Part shown: positions 57,586-64,000 of the stretch, in pieces
Layout: each line of letters starts with the position of its first letter
Position numbering within the stretch: position 1 is the stretch's first letter
NCBI RefSeq assembly: GCF_030908215.1
Contig: NZ_JAVFJK010000005.1
Coordinates: 186,001-250,000 of the forward strand
DNA: 64,000 bases
Direction of reading: 5' to 3'
Source of the DNA: Sinomonas sp. ASV486
GTDB lineage: Bacteria > Actinomycetota > Actinomycetes > Actinomycetales > Micrococcaceae
Made by a program: the position numbers and the translations under genes
Notes under the pieces: model-generated
Database searches by the model: none
The model's input: only the letters and a program-made list of their open reading frames with translations
Told to the model about the DNA's origin: nothing

Positions 57586-57669
57586 GGCACAGTCAGCGCA
57601 CAGGATTCTCGGGTTGCAGCCACATCTGGATGCTCCATGCTGGAACAAAGACAGCAGAGGAGGCACGTG

Positions 57670-57951
57670 ATGGCTGAGAGCATTCGCGAAACCGGGCGTC
57701 GGCGGGCACGGCTCACGGCAGTCGCCGTGGGCGCGACGAGCGTCTTCGGGGCCGGTGCGATCGCCGCGGCGGTCTACGCGCCGGCGGTCGTCCAGAACGT
57801 CTCGACGACCGGAACGAGCCAAGCGCCCGCCACCGGCTCGGACGGAGGCAGCCTGAACAGCGGCTCCCAGCGCCATCAGCGCGGCCAGCAGTACCAGGGC
57901 CTCCAGCCATCGCAGGGCGGCGGCGCCATGGGCACCTCGTCTGGATCGTGA
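57670..57951 (+). CDS. Small membrane-anchored Gly/Ser/Gln-rich protein of the redox cluster
   Basis: A 93-residue protein with a basic N terminus (RETGRRRARLTA), one hydrophobic segment (VAVGATSVFGAGAIAAAVYA, about residues 17-36) and an extracytoplasmic tail rich in Ser, Thr, Gly and Gln with no cysteine. GAGGAGG lies 6 nt before ATG 57670. It is the first gene of a tight cluster with apbE, a heme-b membrane protein, a NuoF-like protein and a ferredoxin. In related clusters I would expect an FMN-binding domain protein here, but no flavinylation motif of the (S/T)GA(S/T) kind is visible. Function unknown. Confidence 0.7.
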   Translation: MAESIRETGRRRARLTAVAVGATSVFGAGAIAAAVYAPAVVQNVSTTGTSQAPATGSDGGSLNSGSQRHQRGQQYQGLQPSQGGGAMGTSSGS

Positions 57952-57952
57952 C

Positions 57953-58921
57953 GTGCCGGCCAGCGCAGACTTCGAGGCTTTCACGTGTGAGTGCCGTCTG
58001 GTGGTCAGCGACCCTGCCGCACTCGGTCCGGCGCTTGAGCTAGTCCGTGACCTCCTGCACCGGGTCGATGAGGCGGCGAGCCGCTTCAGACCGGACTCTG
58101 AGCTCAACCGGCTTGTCCAGGCTGGCGGCGGAACGGTCAGCCCCCTTCTCGCGGGCCTGCTCGATTGCGCGCTCGATACCGCCGAGCGCAGTCGCGGTGC
58201 CGTGGTGCCAACACTCGGACGGCCGTTGGCCGAACTCGGATTCGGTCCTGCGCCGGTTTCCGACGCGTCTGCCTCGCCTGTTGCCTCGGAAGTCGCCGGG
58301 ACCTCGTCTGTCGTCCCCCGAATCGTGCCCGCCGAGAGCTGGCGGGACGTCCGACTCGACGGCAGCGTCCTCACGGTTCCCCCCGGCGTCGTGCTCGATC
58401 TCGGCGCGACCGCGAAGGCCGCGTCCGCTGATCTTGCCGCGCGCGAGGTGTTCGCGCGCTTCGAGACGTCCGTGCTCGTCTCGCTCGGAGGGGACATCGC
58501 GACCGCCGGCTCCGAATCATGGGAGGTCCTCGTACAGGATCTGCCCAGCGATCCTGTCACCCAGGTGCGTCTCGATGGGGGCTGGGCCATCGCGACGTCG
58601 AGCACCCAGAAGCGCCGCGCTCGGCAGTCCCACGCGCAGCACATCCTCGATCCGTGGACGTCCCTTCCGGCCCCCGAGCTCTGGCGCAGTGTCTCGGTCG
58701 CGGCCCCTGACTGCCTCAGCGCCAACATGGCGAGCACCGGTGCCGTGGTGCTGGGCACGCGGGGAGTCGCCTGGCTCCGTGAGCTCGGGTACCCCGCGCG
58801 GCTGGTGCGCAGTGACGGGGACGTCGTGGAGTTGAATGGGTGGCCTCCGACGCCCGCCGCCTTTGGCACGACCTTTGCCGCGACCGCGGCAGCCGGCGCC
58901 GTGGGGGAGATTCTGCAGTGA
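57953..58921 (+). CDS. apbE: ApbE-family FAD:protein FMN transferase
   Basis: A 322-residue flavinyltransferase. Family features are ASRFRPDSELNRLVQAG, a GLDLGATAKAASADLAAREV-type segment (here VVLDLGATAKAASADLAA), LVSLGGDIATAG and the C-terminal metal loop CLSANMASTGAVVLG. It has no signal peptide, so it would act in the cytoplasm or on a substrate before export. ApbE attaches FMN covalently to Ser/Thr of electron-transfer proteins; the neighbours form a membrane redox chain, but an obvious substrate is absent. Start GTG 57953; the stop overlaps the next GTG (GTGA). Confidence 0.88.
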   Translation: MPASADFEAFTCECRLVVSDPAALGPALELVRDLLHRVDEAASRFRPDSELNRLVQAGGGTVSPLLAGLLDCALDTAERSRGAVVPTLGRPLAELGFGPAPVSDASASPVASEVAGTSSVVPRIVPAESWRDVRLDGSVLTVPPGVVLDLGATAKAASADLAAREVFARFETSVLVSLGGDIATAGSESWEVLVQDLPSDPVTQVRLDGGWAIATSSTQKRRARQSHAQHILDPWTSLPAPELWRSVSVAAPDCLSANMASTGAVVLGTRGVAWLRELGYPARLVRSDGDVVELNGWPPTPAAFGTTFAATAAAGAVGEILQ

Positions 58922-59472
58922 ACGAGGTCATGTGGGCCTTCGGCAGGGCGAGCGGCATCGTGTCGCTGGGCCTCTTCACCCTTGTGCTCGTCTTCGGCGT
59001 GGTGAGCCGATCCGGGCGCCCGCTCCTGGGCCTGCCCCGCTTCTCGGTGGCGCTCGTCCATCGGAGTACGTCTCTCATCGCACTCGTGTTCCTCGTCCTC
59101 CACGTGGGCACGCTTATGCTCGATCCCCACGCGAAGCTCGCGCTGCAGGACGCGGTCGTGCCGTTCATCTCCGGCTGGAACCCGTTGTGGGTCGGGCTCG
59201 GCACGGTGGCGTTCGACCTCGTGATCGCGCTCGTCGTCACGGGACTGCTGCGGAACCGCATCGGCCAGCGCACGTTCCGGGCCATCCACTGGGCCGCCTA
59301 CGCCATGTGGCCGTTGGCGTTCGCCCACGCCCTGGGGTCCGGGACCAACGCCGGTGATCTCCTGTTCGAGGCCTTTGCCTGGGCCTGCGCAGGCGCAGCC
59401 GTCTGCGCGGTGATCTGGCGCCTCAGCCGCGGCTTCGCCGAGACGTCCGCTGCCCGACTCGGGCGCGTCTGA
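58918..59472 (+). CDS. Ferric-reductase-like transmembrane heme b protein
   Basis: A 184-residue protein with about five helices. Two His pairs of the ferric reductase/MsrQ domain are present: HRSTSLIALVFLVLH (13 residues between) and HWAAYAMWPLAFAH (12 between), which would hold two b hemes across the membrane. It lacks the FAD/NAD domain of full ferric reductases, so electrons must come from another protein such as the NuoF-like product or ferredoxin encoded next. GTG start overlaps the apbE stop. Confidence 0.87.
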   Translation: MNEVMWAFGRASGIVSLGLFTLVLVFGVVSRSGRPLLGLPRFSVALVHRSTSLIALVFLVLHVGTLMLDPHAKLALQDAVVPFISGWNPLWVGLGTVAFDLVIALVVTGLLRNRIGQRTFRAIHWAAYAMWPLAFAHALGSGTNAGDLLFEAFAWACAGAAVCAVIWRLSRGFAETSAARLGRV

Positions 59473-59489
59473 GCCCGGGAACGAGAGCG

Positions 59490-60716
59490 ATGATGAGCAC
59501 GACGACTGGCGACATGGTGCACGTGCCGGCTCTCGGCACAGGCCGGCTGTTCGCTGCAGCCGCGCCGAGCCTCGCTGCCCACGAGGCCGCGTATGGGAAG
59601 CGCGCCTTGGACTGGACTCGCGAGAGCCTGCTGGCTGAGCTTGAGGCCTCCGGACTGGCCGGCCGTGGCGGCGCGGGTTTCCCCGCCTGGCGCAAACTCT
59701 CGTCCGTGACTGGACGGCGCCCCGTGGTCATCGCCAACGGGGCCGAGGGCGAACCACTCAGCCGCAAGGATGCCGCGCTGCTGAGGGGAGCCCCCCACCT
59801 CGTCCTGGACGGTCTCCTGACGGCGGGGGAGGCGCTCGGCGCCGCGCAGCTGTTCCTGTATGCGCCCGCGGACTCGCTTGCGATCGTGGGGCGGGCGGTG
59901 TCCGAACGGCGCGATGCCCGGAGGGTCAAGCTCGTCGAGGCCCCCGGGACGTTCATCGCGGGCGAGGCGAGCGCGGTCGTCAACGCACTCGAGACCGGGA
60001 ATGCGGTCCCGAGGGACACGACCGCACGCCTGAGCGTCTCCGGCTTCCGCGGCCTGCCGACCCTCCTGCACAACATCGAGACGCTCGCCCACCTCGCGCT
60101 GGTGGCCCGCTACGGCGCTACGTGGTTCCGGAAGGCCGGCACGGCCGAGGATCCCGGGACGCGGCTCGTGAGCGTGTCCGGCGACGTCCCGGGCGATGCG
60201 GTCATCGAGGTCGAGGGCGGGGCGCGGTTGCGGGACATCCTCACTGCGGCCGGAGCGGGCGCGGGTTCGACGGCCGCAGTCCTCGTGGGAGGGTTCCACG
60301 GTGCGTGGGTGCCACGTGACGGCTTCGACCGGCCCATGACTGCGGCGGGTCTGGCCCGCTACGCTGCCCGCCCCGGGGCTGGCATCGTGTACGCCGTCGC
60401 GGAGGGCCGGTGCGGGCTGGCGGCGGCCGCGCCCATCGCGAGGTACCTCGCCGACAGCTCGGCACAGCAGTGCGGGCCGTGCATGTTCGGGCTGCCTGCC
60501 ATGGCCACAGTCCTGGAGCGGATCGCGGCGGGGGAGCGTACCCCGTGGCTCGCCTCGGAGGCAGAGCGCCTTGCCGGCGTCGTGTCCGGGCGAGGAGCGT
60601 GCAGGCATCCCGACGGGACGGCGGGGTTCGTCAGGAGCACGCTCTCGGTGTTCCGGAACGAGGTGCAGGCGCACCTCGGCGGCGTCTGCAGTGCCGGGCC
60701 GAGGGGGGACCGATGA
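59490..60716 (+). CDS. NuoF-like (complex I 51-kDa) flavo-iron-sulfur protein
   Basis: A 408-residue protein with the FMN loop GRGGAGFPAWRKL, NADH-binding ANGAEGEPLSRKD, APGTFIAGEASAVVNALETG, an SLBB-like domain and the C-terminal iron-sulfur region. The usual C-x2-C-x2-C is reduced: the first position is Ala 325 (AQQCGPC), leaving Cys 328 and 331 plus Cys 371 in GRGACRHPDGT. A standard 4Fe-4S N3 cluster therefore lacks one ligand. It probably takes electrons from NAD(P)H and delivers them to the heme b protein via the ferredoxin. The stop overlaps the ferredoxin ATG (ATGA). Confidence 0.86.
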   Translation: MMSTTTGDMVHVPALGTGRLFAAAAPSLAAHEAAYGKRALDWTRESLLAELEASGLAGRGGAGFPAWRKLSSVTGRRPVVIANGAEGEPLSRKDAALLRGAPHLVLDGLLTAGEALGAAQLFLYAPADSLAIVGRAVSERRDARRVKLVEAPGTFIAGEASAVVNALETGNAVPRDTTARLSVSGFRGLPTLLHNIETLAHLALVARYGATWFRKAGTAEDPGTRLVSVSGDVPGDAVIEVEGGARLRDILTAAGAGAGSTAAVLVGGFHGAWVPRDGFDRPMTAAGLARYAARPGAGIVYAVAEGRCGLAAAAPIARYLADSSAQQCGPCMFGLPAMATVLERIAAGERTPWLASEAERLAGVVSGRGACRHPDGTAGFVRSTLSVFRNEVQAHLGGVCSAGPRGDR

Positions 60717-60940
60717 GCCGCACCCAGCTCGAGCTGCACATCGACTTCACAGTCTGCGAGGGCCGGGGCCTGTGCACGGAGCTGCTGCCGGAGGTCCTCG
60801 TGCGTGACGACTGGGGCTACCCGATGGGCCGCGGCGGGCGCGACGTGCCGGTGCCGGGCTCGCTCGCGGATGCCGCCCAGGATGCCGTGGACCTGTGCCC
60901 CGTGCGGGCGCTCATGCTGAGGCGAGTCAGCCGCGCATGA
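60713..60940 (+). CDS. Single-cluster ferredoxin (3Fe-4S type)
   Basis: A 75-residue ferredoxin with cysteines in VCEGRGLC and DLCPVRAL, i.e. C-x5-C and a distal C-P, the pattern of P450-type [3Fe-4S] ferredoxins. It overlaps the NuoF-like gene by 4 bp. Its role is probably to carry electrons between that flavoprotein and the membrane heme protein. Its 3' end overlaps the convergent SHOCT gene by 14 bp. Confidence 0.88.
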   Translation: MSRTQLELHIDFTVCEGRGLCTELLPEVLVRDDWGYPMGRGGRDVPVPGSLADAAQDAVDLCPVRALMLRRVSRA

Positions 60941-61454
60941 CCTCGTTGCGCGCTTTCATGTACTCCTCCAGGGAGATCTTCTGGTCGGAGAACTGCCGGT
61001 CCAGTTCGGCGAGCTTCTTGGCGCGGTAGCCGTCGGGCGCCTCGCCGGGGATGGCGGGCGCGTCCGACGGCGCGGGGGCCGGCTGCGCCTGCCGGGGAGC
61101 CTCATGCTGGGGCTGCTGATTCTGAGGCATGGGCTGCGGCGCGGGCTGCGGCGCGGACTGCCCCTGCGGGGCTGGCTGGCCGGGAAATCCGGGGGGGAGT
61201 GGCTGCTGCCACCACGGGGTCTGCGCACCCTGCGGCCCCGCCCCCTGTCCCCCGGGCAGCGGTGCCGGCGGAGGCTGCGGCCCGGGATACCGACCCTGCG
61301 GGTACTGCCCCGGGATCTGGCCATACTGGTCGCGCGGCGGATACGGGCCCTGCTGGTACGGCGGGCGGCCCCCGCGCGGCCCGGGCTGGCCGAGCCTCCG
61401 CATGATGAACGGAACGATCCAGCTCAGCGCGATCACCCAGAAGATCCAGCTCAT
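60927..61454 (-). CDS. Membrane-anchored Pro/Gln-rich protein with SHOCT domain
   Basis: A 175-residue protein: an N-terminal helix (SWIFWVIALSWIVPFIM), then about 115 residues of Pro/Gln/Gly-rich low complexity, then a C-terminal SHOCT domain (KKLAELDRQFSDQKISLEEYMKARNEV in part: LAELDRQFSDQKISLEEY). SHOCT modules mediate oligomerisation or membrane-proximal contacts; function is unknown. Codon use is skewed by the repeats but the frame is continuous. Confidence 0.8.
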   Translation of the reverse strand: MSWIFWVIALSWIVPFIMRRLGQPGPRGGRPPYQQGPYPPRDQYGQIPGQYPQGRYPGPQPPPAPLPGGQGAGPQGAQTPWWQQPLPPGFPGQPAPQGQSAPQPAPQPMPQNQQPQHEAPRQAQPAPAPSDAPAIPGEAPDGYRAKKLAELDRQFSDQKISLEEYMKARNEVMRG

Positions 61455-61483
61455 GGTCCCAGCCTACGCGCGGAGGCTGGGTG

Positions 61484-62338
61484 TCAGCTCGGTTCGCCCG
61501 AGCCCATCGGGACGCCCGCGCCGAAGACGGGTTCCGCCGTCGGCCGCTTCGCCAGGACGCCGTCGCCGCTCGATCTGTGCCGGATCCGTCGCACCACCCA
61601 GGGAACGAAGAACTCGCGCGCCCACACGAGGTCTTCGGAGCGCGCCGTCCGCCAGGTGCGCACCGGCATGGGGCTGGGTTCCATGGGCTCGAGCCCATGC
61701 ACGACGTTGAGTGCGTCGAGCGCCATGATGGCGATCGTGTGGTGCCCGAGCGGGGAGAAATGCAGCCGGTCCGCGTCCCACATGCGCGGGTCCGAGAGCT
61801 GGCGCAGGCCCCACATGTCCGCGACCACCGCGTCGTGCCGTGCCGCGACCACGCGCACGTTCTCGTTGTAGATGGCGACTTTGCCCCGGATTGCCGAGAG
61901 CACGGGGGTCGAGCCGATGTCCGGGCCGTTGAACAGCAGGACGGTCGCTCCCGCGTCGGAGAGGCGCCCGACGGCGTCGTCGAGCCTGAGCGCCAGGGCG
62001 TCGGGGTCGCTTCCCGGGCGCAGCAGGTCGTTGCCGCCAGCTGAAAGGGACACGAGGTCCGGGTGGAGGACGAGGGTGGGTTCGACCTGCTCCTCGAGGA
62101 TCCGGCCCAGAAGGCGGCCCCGGATCGCGAGGTTGGCGTAGGCGAAGTCCTCGGAGCCGCGTGCGAGCTCTTCGGCCAGCCGGTCCGCCCAGCCGCGATG
62201 GCGGCCTGGATTGTGGGGATCCGGGTCGCCGATGCCCTCCGTGAACGAGTCGCCGATCGCAACATACCGGTGCCACGGGTGGCGCGGGCTGTTTGGCGAC
62301 TCGATCTCCTGACGATCGTTCTCATGCATCTCGGTCAC
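61484..62338 (-). CDS. SGNH/GDSL-family hydrolase
   Basis: A 284-residue esterase-fold protein. Block I is YVAIGDSFTEGIGD with the nucleophile Ser, block II has ANLAIRGRL, block III VSLSAGGNDLLRP, and block V DRLHFSPLGHHTIA with the Asp and His. No signal peptide. Activity on lipid or carbohydrate esters is likely. GTG 62338 is chosen because CATAAT on the minus strand ends 6 nt before it, implying a leaderless mRNA; an ATG at 62329 is possible. Divergent from the carboxylesterase gene. Confidence 0.92.
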   Translation of the reverse strand: MTEMHENDRQEIESPNSPRHPWHRYVAIGDSFTEGIGDPDPHNPGRHRGWADRLAEELARGSEDFAYANLAIRGRLLGRILEEQVEPTLVLHPDLVSLSAGGNDLLRPGSDPDALALRLDDAVGRLSDAGATVLLFNGPDIGSTPVLSAIRGKVAIYNENVRVVAARHDAVVADMWGLRQLSDPRMWDADRLHFSPLGHHTIAIMALDALNVVHGLEPMEPSPMPVRTWRTARSEDLVWAREFFVPWVVRRIRHRSSGDGVLAKRPTAEPVFGAGVPMGSGEPS

Positions 62339-62456
62339 CGGACCATTATGCGCTGATTGGCATATCACTTGCTACTTGCGGGTAACATGACTGGCGGCTC
62401 GGGCCCCATCGACTTGTTCGATGCTGTGCTCCAGTCATACCGCGGGGTGATGAAGT

Positions 62457-62484
62457 CCATATAGTTGATGTTTCAACTATATGG
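62457..62484 (+). promoter_or_regulatory. Perfect palindromic operator before the carboxylesterase gene
   Basis: CCATATAGTTGA (62457-62468) and TCAACTATATGG (62473-62484) form a 12-bp-arm inverted repeat with a 4-nt spacer. It is AT-rich in a GC-rich background and sits directly before AACAAT (62485-62490), a candidate -10 ending 6 nt before the ATG. TAGTTGA/TCAACTA arms are of the kind bound by MarR-family repressors. Confidence 0.8.
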
Positions 62485-62496
62485 AACAATAGAGTC

Positions 62497-63195
62497 ATGA
62501 CTGACGCCACCGCCGACGCCCGGCGCGCCAACTTCCCTGCCCACTACCCCGCGCACGTCGCGCTCTGGAGCCGCCCCGAGGGCGAGCGTGCCGGGTCCCC
62601 GCTGATCGTGCTGTTCCACGGCTATGGGTCCAATGAGGCCGATCTCATGGGCCTGGCCGGGTACCTGCCGGAGGAGTTCACCGTCGTTTCGCTGCGGGCG
62701 CCGCAGACGCTTGCCCCCGGTGCGTACCAGTGGTTCCCGCTCATGGCCGCGCAGGACTTCACGATGGACTCCGTTGAGGCGGCGACCGAGTACGTGCTCG
62801 CGTGGCTCGACGGGGTGCGCGAGCAGCACACCTCGGTGACCCTGCTCGGGTTCTCGATGGGCGTGGCGATGGCGACCTCGCTCGTGCGCCGCCGGCCCGA
62901 CGACTTCGCCGCCGTGGTGGGACTCTCGGGCTTCGCGATCGATCCGGCCGCCGCCGGCGAGAAGGACTACGAGTACTTCCGCGATACCGAGCTCGACGGG
63001 ACCGTGCCCATGTTCTGGGGGCGCGACCAGGCGGATCCGGTCATCACGGCGGACAAGGTCGAGTACACGATGGGATGGGTCCGCAGCCACGTGGCCCTCA
63101 CGAAGGTCACCTATCCCGGGAGCGGGCACGGCATCAGCGGACCCGAGCTCGCGCACGTCAAGGAGTTCCTCGAGCTCTCCGTGCTCAAGGGCTGA
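62497..63195 (+). CDS. Phospholipase/carboxylesterase-family hydrolase (MhqD-like)
   Basis: A 232-residue alpha/beta hydrolase. VLFHGYGSNEADLMGLAGYL forms the oxyanion loop, LLGFSMGVAMATSLVRR the nucleophile elbow, GRDQADPVI the acid and GSGHGISGPE the His of the triad, as in PF02230 carboxylesterases. In firmicutes a homologue (MhqD) is induced by quinones through a MarR repressor; the MarR-like palindrome at this promoter fits such control but no regulator gene is adjacent. The ATG follows the -10 by 6 nt with no ribosome site. Confidence 0.92.
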   Translation: MTDATADARRANFPAHYPAHVALWSRPEGERAGSPLIVLFHGYGSNEADLMGLAGYLPEEFTVVSLRAPQTLAPGAYQWFPLMAAQDFTMDSVEAATEYVLAWLDGVREQHTSVTLLGFSMGVAMATSLVRRRPDDFAAVVGLSGFAIDPAAAGEKDYEYFRDTELDGTVPMFWGRDQADPVITADKVEYTMGWVRSHVALTKVTYPGSGHGISGPELAHVKEFLELSVLKG

Positions 63196-63208
63196 CGCGC
63201 GCCGGCCG

Positions 63209-63472
63209 TCAGCCGCGGGGAACGAGCCGAACGCGCTGGCCGTTGACCTCGACCACGTCGCCGACCGTGAGCTGCCGTCCTCGGCGGTCCTCGATGTCCC
63301 CGTTGACCTTGACGAGGCCGTTGCGGATGAGATCGGCCGCCTCAACGCCGTCATCGACGAGCGAGGCGAGCTTGAGCAGCTGCCCGAGCCGGATCGTGCC
63401 CTCGCGGACTTCGACCTCCTCGGCACCTTGGGCGTAGGGAGGGAGCGCGGCGGAGGATTCTCGGTCAGGCAT
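63209..63472 (-). CDS. S4 RNA-binding domain protein
   Basis: An 87-residue protein consisting of a 25-residue acidic lead and an S4 domain (IRLGQLLKLASLVDDGVEAADLIRNGLVKVNGDIEDRRGRQL, with core GLVKVNGDIEDRRGRQLTVG). Similar small S4 proteins (YaaA/RlbA type) bind rRNA or tRNA fragments. Convergent with the carboxylesterase, divergent from glyS. Confidence 0.9.
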   Translation of the reverse strand: MPDRESSAALPPYAQGAEEVEVREGTIRLGQLLKLASLVDDGVEAADLIRNGLVKVNGDIEDRRGRQLTVGDVVEVNGQRVRLVPRG

Positions 63473-63512
63473 GCTGCAACTCTAGGCCAGGTGCGTGCCT
63501 CGCAGCCCCGGC

Positions 63513-63536
63513 GGCGGGCGGGCTCCGCCGCCCGCC
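63513..63536. other. GC hairpin in the S4/glyS divergent region
   Basis: GGCGGGCGG (63513-63521) and CCGCCCGCC (63528-63536) pair with a 6-nt loop. It lies between two divergent starts, so it is not a terminator of either; a TACTCT (63539-63544) just after it may be the glyS -10. Confidence 0.45.
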
Positions 63537-63601
63537 GGTACTCTTAGAAGCGCACACTTGACGGACCGCACCCAGCGGCCTGACGCTACGGAGGAACCGC
63601 T

Positions 63602-64000
63602 TTGGCACCCAAGACCGCACTGGACTCGATCGTCTCCCTGGCCAAGCGCCGCGGATTCGTCTACCAGGCCGGTGAGATCTACGGAGGCTCCCGGTCTGCG
63701 TGGGACTACGGTCCGCTCGGCGTCGAGCTCAAGGAGAACATCAAGGAACAGTGGTGGCAGACCTTCGTCCGCGGGCGTGAGGACATGGTGGGGCTCGACT
63801 CTTCGGTGATCCTGCCCAAGCAGGTCTGGGAGGCCTCTGGCCACGTTGCGACGTTCACGGATCCGCTCGTCGAGTGCCTCCAGTGCCACCACCGCTTCCG
63901 CCAGGACCACCTGATCGAGGCGTATGAGGCCAAGAAGGGCCGGGCGCCGGAGAACGGCATGGAGTCGATCTCGTGCCCGAACTGCGGCACCACCGGGGAG
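63602..64000 (+). CDS. glyS: Glycyl-tRNA synthetase, N-terminal part (runs off the window)
   Basis: The first 133 residues of a class II dimeric glycyl-tRNA synthetase: [20 protein letters not shown], then [20 protein letters not shown] (motif 1 region), [15 protein letters not shown] and [19 protein letters not shown] with a CxxC, then SCPNCGTTG providing a second CxxC. These make an additional zinc-binding element common in actinobacterial enzymes. The start is TTG 63602, supported by GGAGGAA 6 nt upstream. The gene continues past the right edge. Confidence 0.94.
   Translation, partial: MAPKTALDSIVSLAKRRGFVYQAGEIYGGSRSAWDYGPLGVELKENIKEQWWQTFVRGREDMVGLDSSVILPKQVWEASGHVATFTDPLVECLQCHHRFRQDHLIEAYEAKKGRAPENGMESISCPNCGTTGE

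Overview
This is a high-GC actinobacterial chromosome segment. Gene content and order fit Micrococcaceae (Arthrobacter or Sinomonas type): an LpdA-type quinone reductase, acyl-CoA carboxylase with a small epsilon subunit, GatCAB, NAD-dependent ligase, SAM-IV-type leader, many GTG starts and many 4-base ATGA/GTGA gene overlaps. I see no prophage, insertion sequence, CRISPR array, rRNA or tRNA. Almost everything looks like core or near-core metabolism; the plainest accessory item is a hipBA module.

Layout. 1-6 kb: a DNA-binding protein/Clp-N-domain pair behind a tandem operator, phosphohexomutase, purine nucleoside phosphorylase, LpdA-like quinone reductase and a His-rich hemerythrin protein. 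6-14 kb: a BenE-type carrier, a nitrate uptake and assimilation operon (narK, molybdenum oxidoreductase, FAD/BFD electron-transfer protein, all coupled by GTGA overlaps) and an MHS-type transporter with its own palindromic operator. 14-29 kb: biotin-dependent carboxylase genes (alpha chain at 14 kb; beta and epsilon at 25.5-27.3 kb next to divergent birA), Maf, two TetR circuits (one with a degenerate alpha/beta hydrolase, one with an MMPL exporter), an SDF symporter and a DUF885 protein. 28-38 kb: PH-domain protein, pH-sensor-type adenylate cyclase, PP2C phosphatase, ligA, an IMPase-like enzyme, a GNAT, gatCAB. 38-49 kb: an ECF sigma factor with a SnoaL-like tail, VOC proteins, a DUF6069-like membrane protein, a PfpI protein, LysR with tdh-kbl (threonine to glycine plus acetyl-CoA), an amino-acid oxidase-like flavoprotein, hutI, a histidine phosphatase and a CPBP protease. 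49-54.7 kb: a VOC protein, an OmpR-type two-component system, DedA, PAP2 and hipBA. 54.7-64 kb: SAM-IV-controlled metYX, a membrane redox module (small membrane protein, ApbE, ferric-reductase-like heme b protein, NuoF-like flavoprotein, 3Fe-4S-type ferredoxin), SHOCT and GDSL proteins, a carboxylesterase behind a perfect 12-bp-arm palindrome, an S4 protein and the start of glyS.

The most interesting signals are regulatory. (i) A shared palindrome TGTAGG-N3-CCTACA lies about 100 bp upstream of both carboxylase transcription units, one copy also facing birA. (ii) TCTTAG-N5-TCTTAG direct repeats sit at equal distance from the -10 elements of the PAP2 gene and a DUF6069-like gene, near an OmpR-family regulator. 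(iii) A recurrent promoter layout places the -10 hexamer 6-7 nt before the start codon, implying many leaderless mRNAs. (iv) A family of nested palindromes carries the stop codons of convergent genes. (v) The ApbE redox module lacks a recognisable flavinylation substrate and has a NuoF-like protein missing one cluster cysteine.
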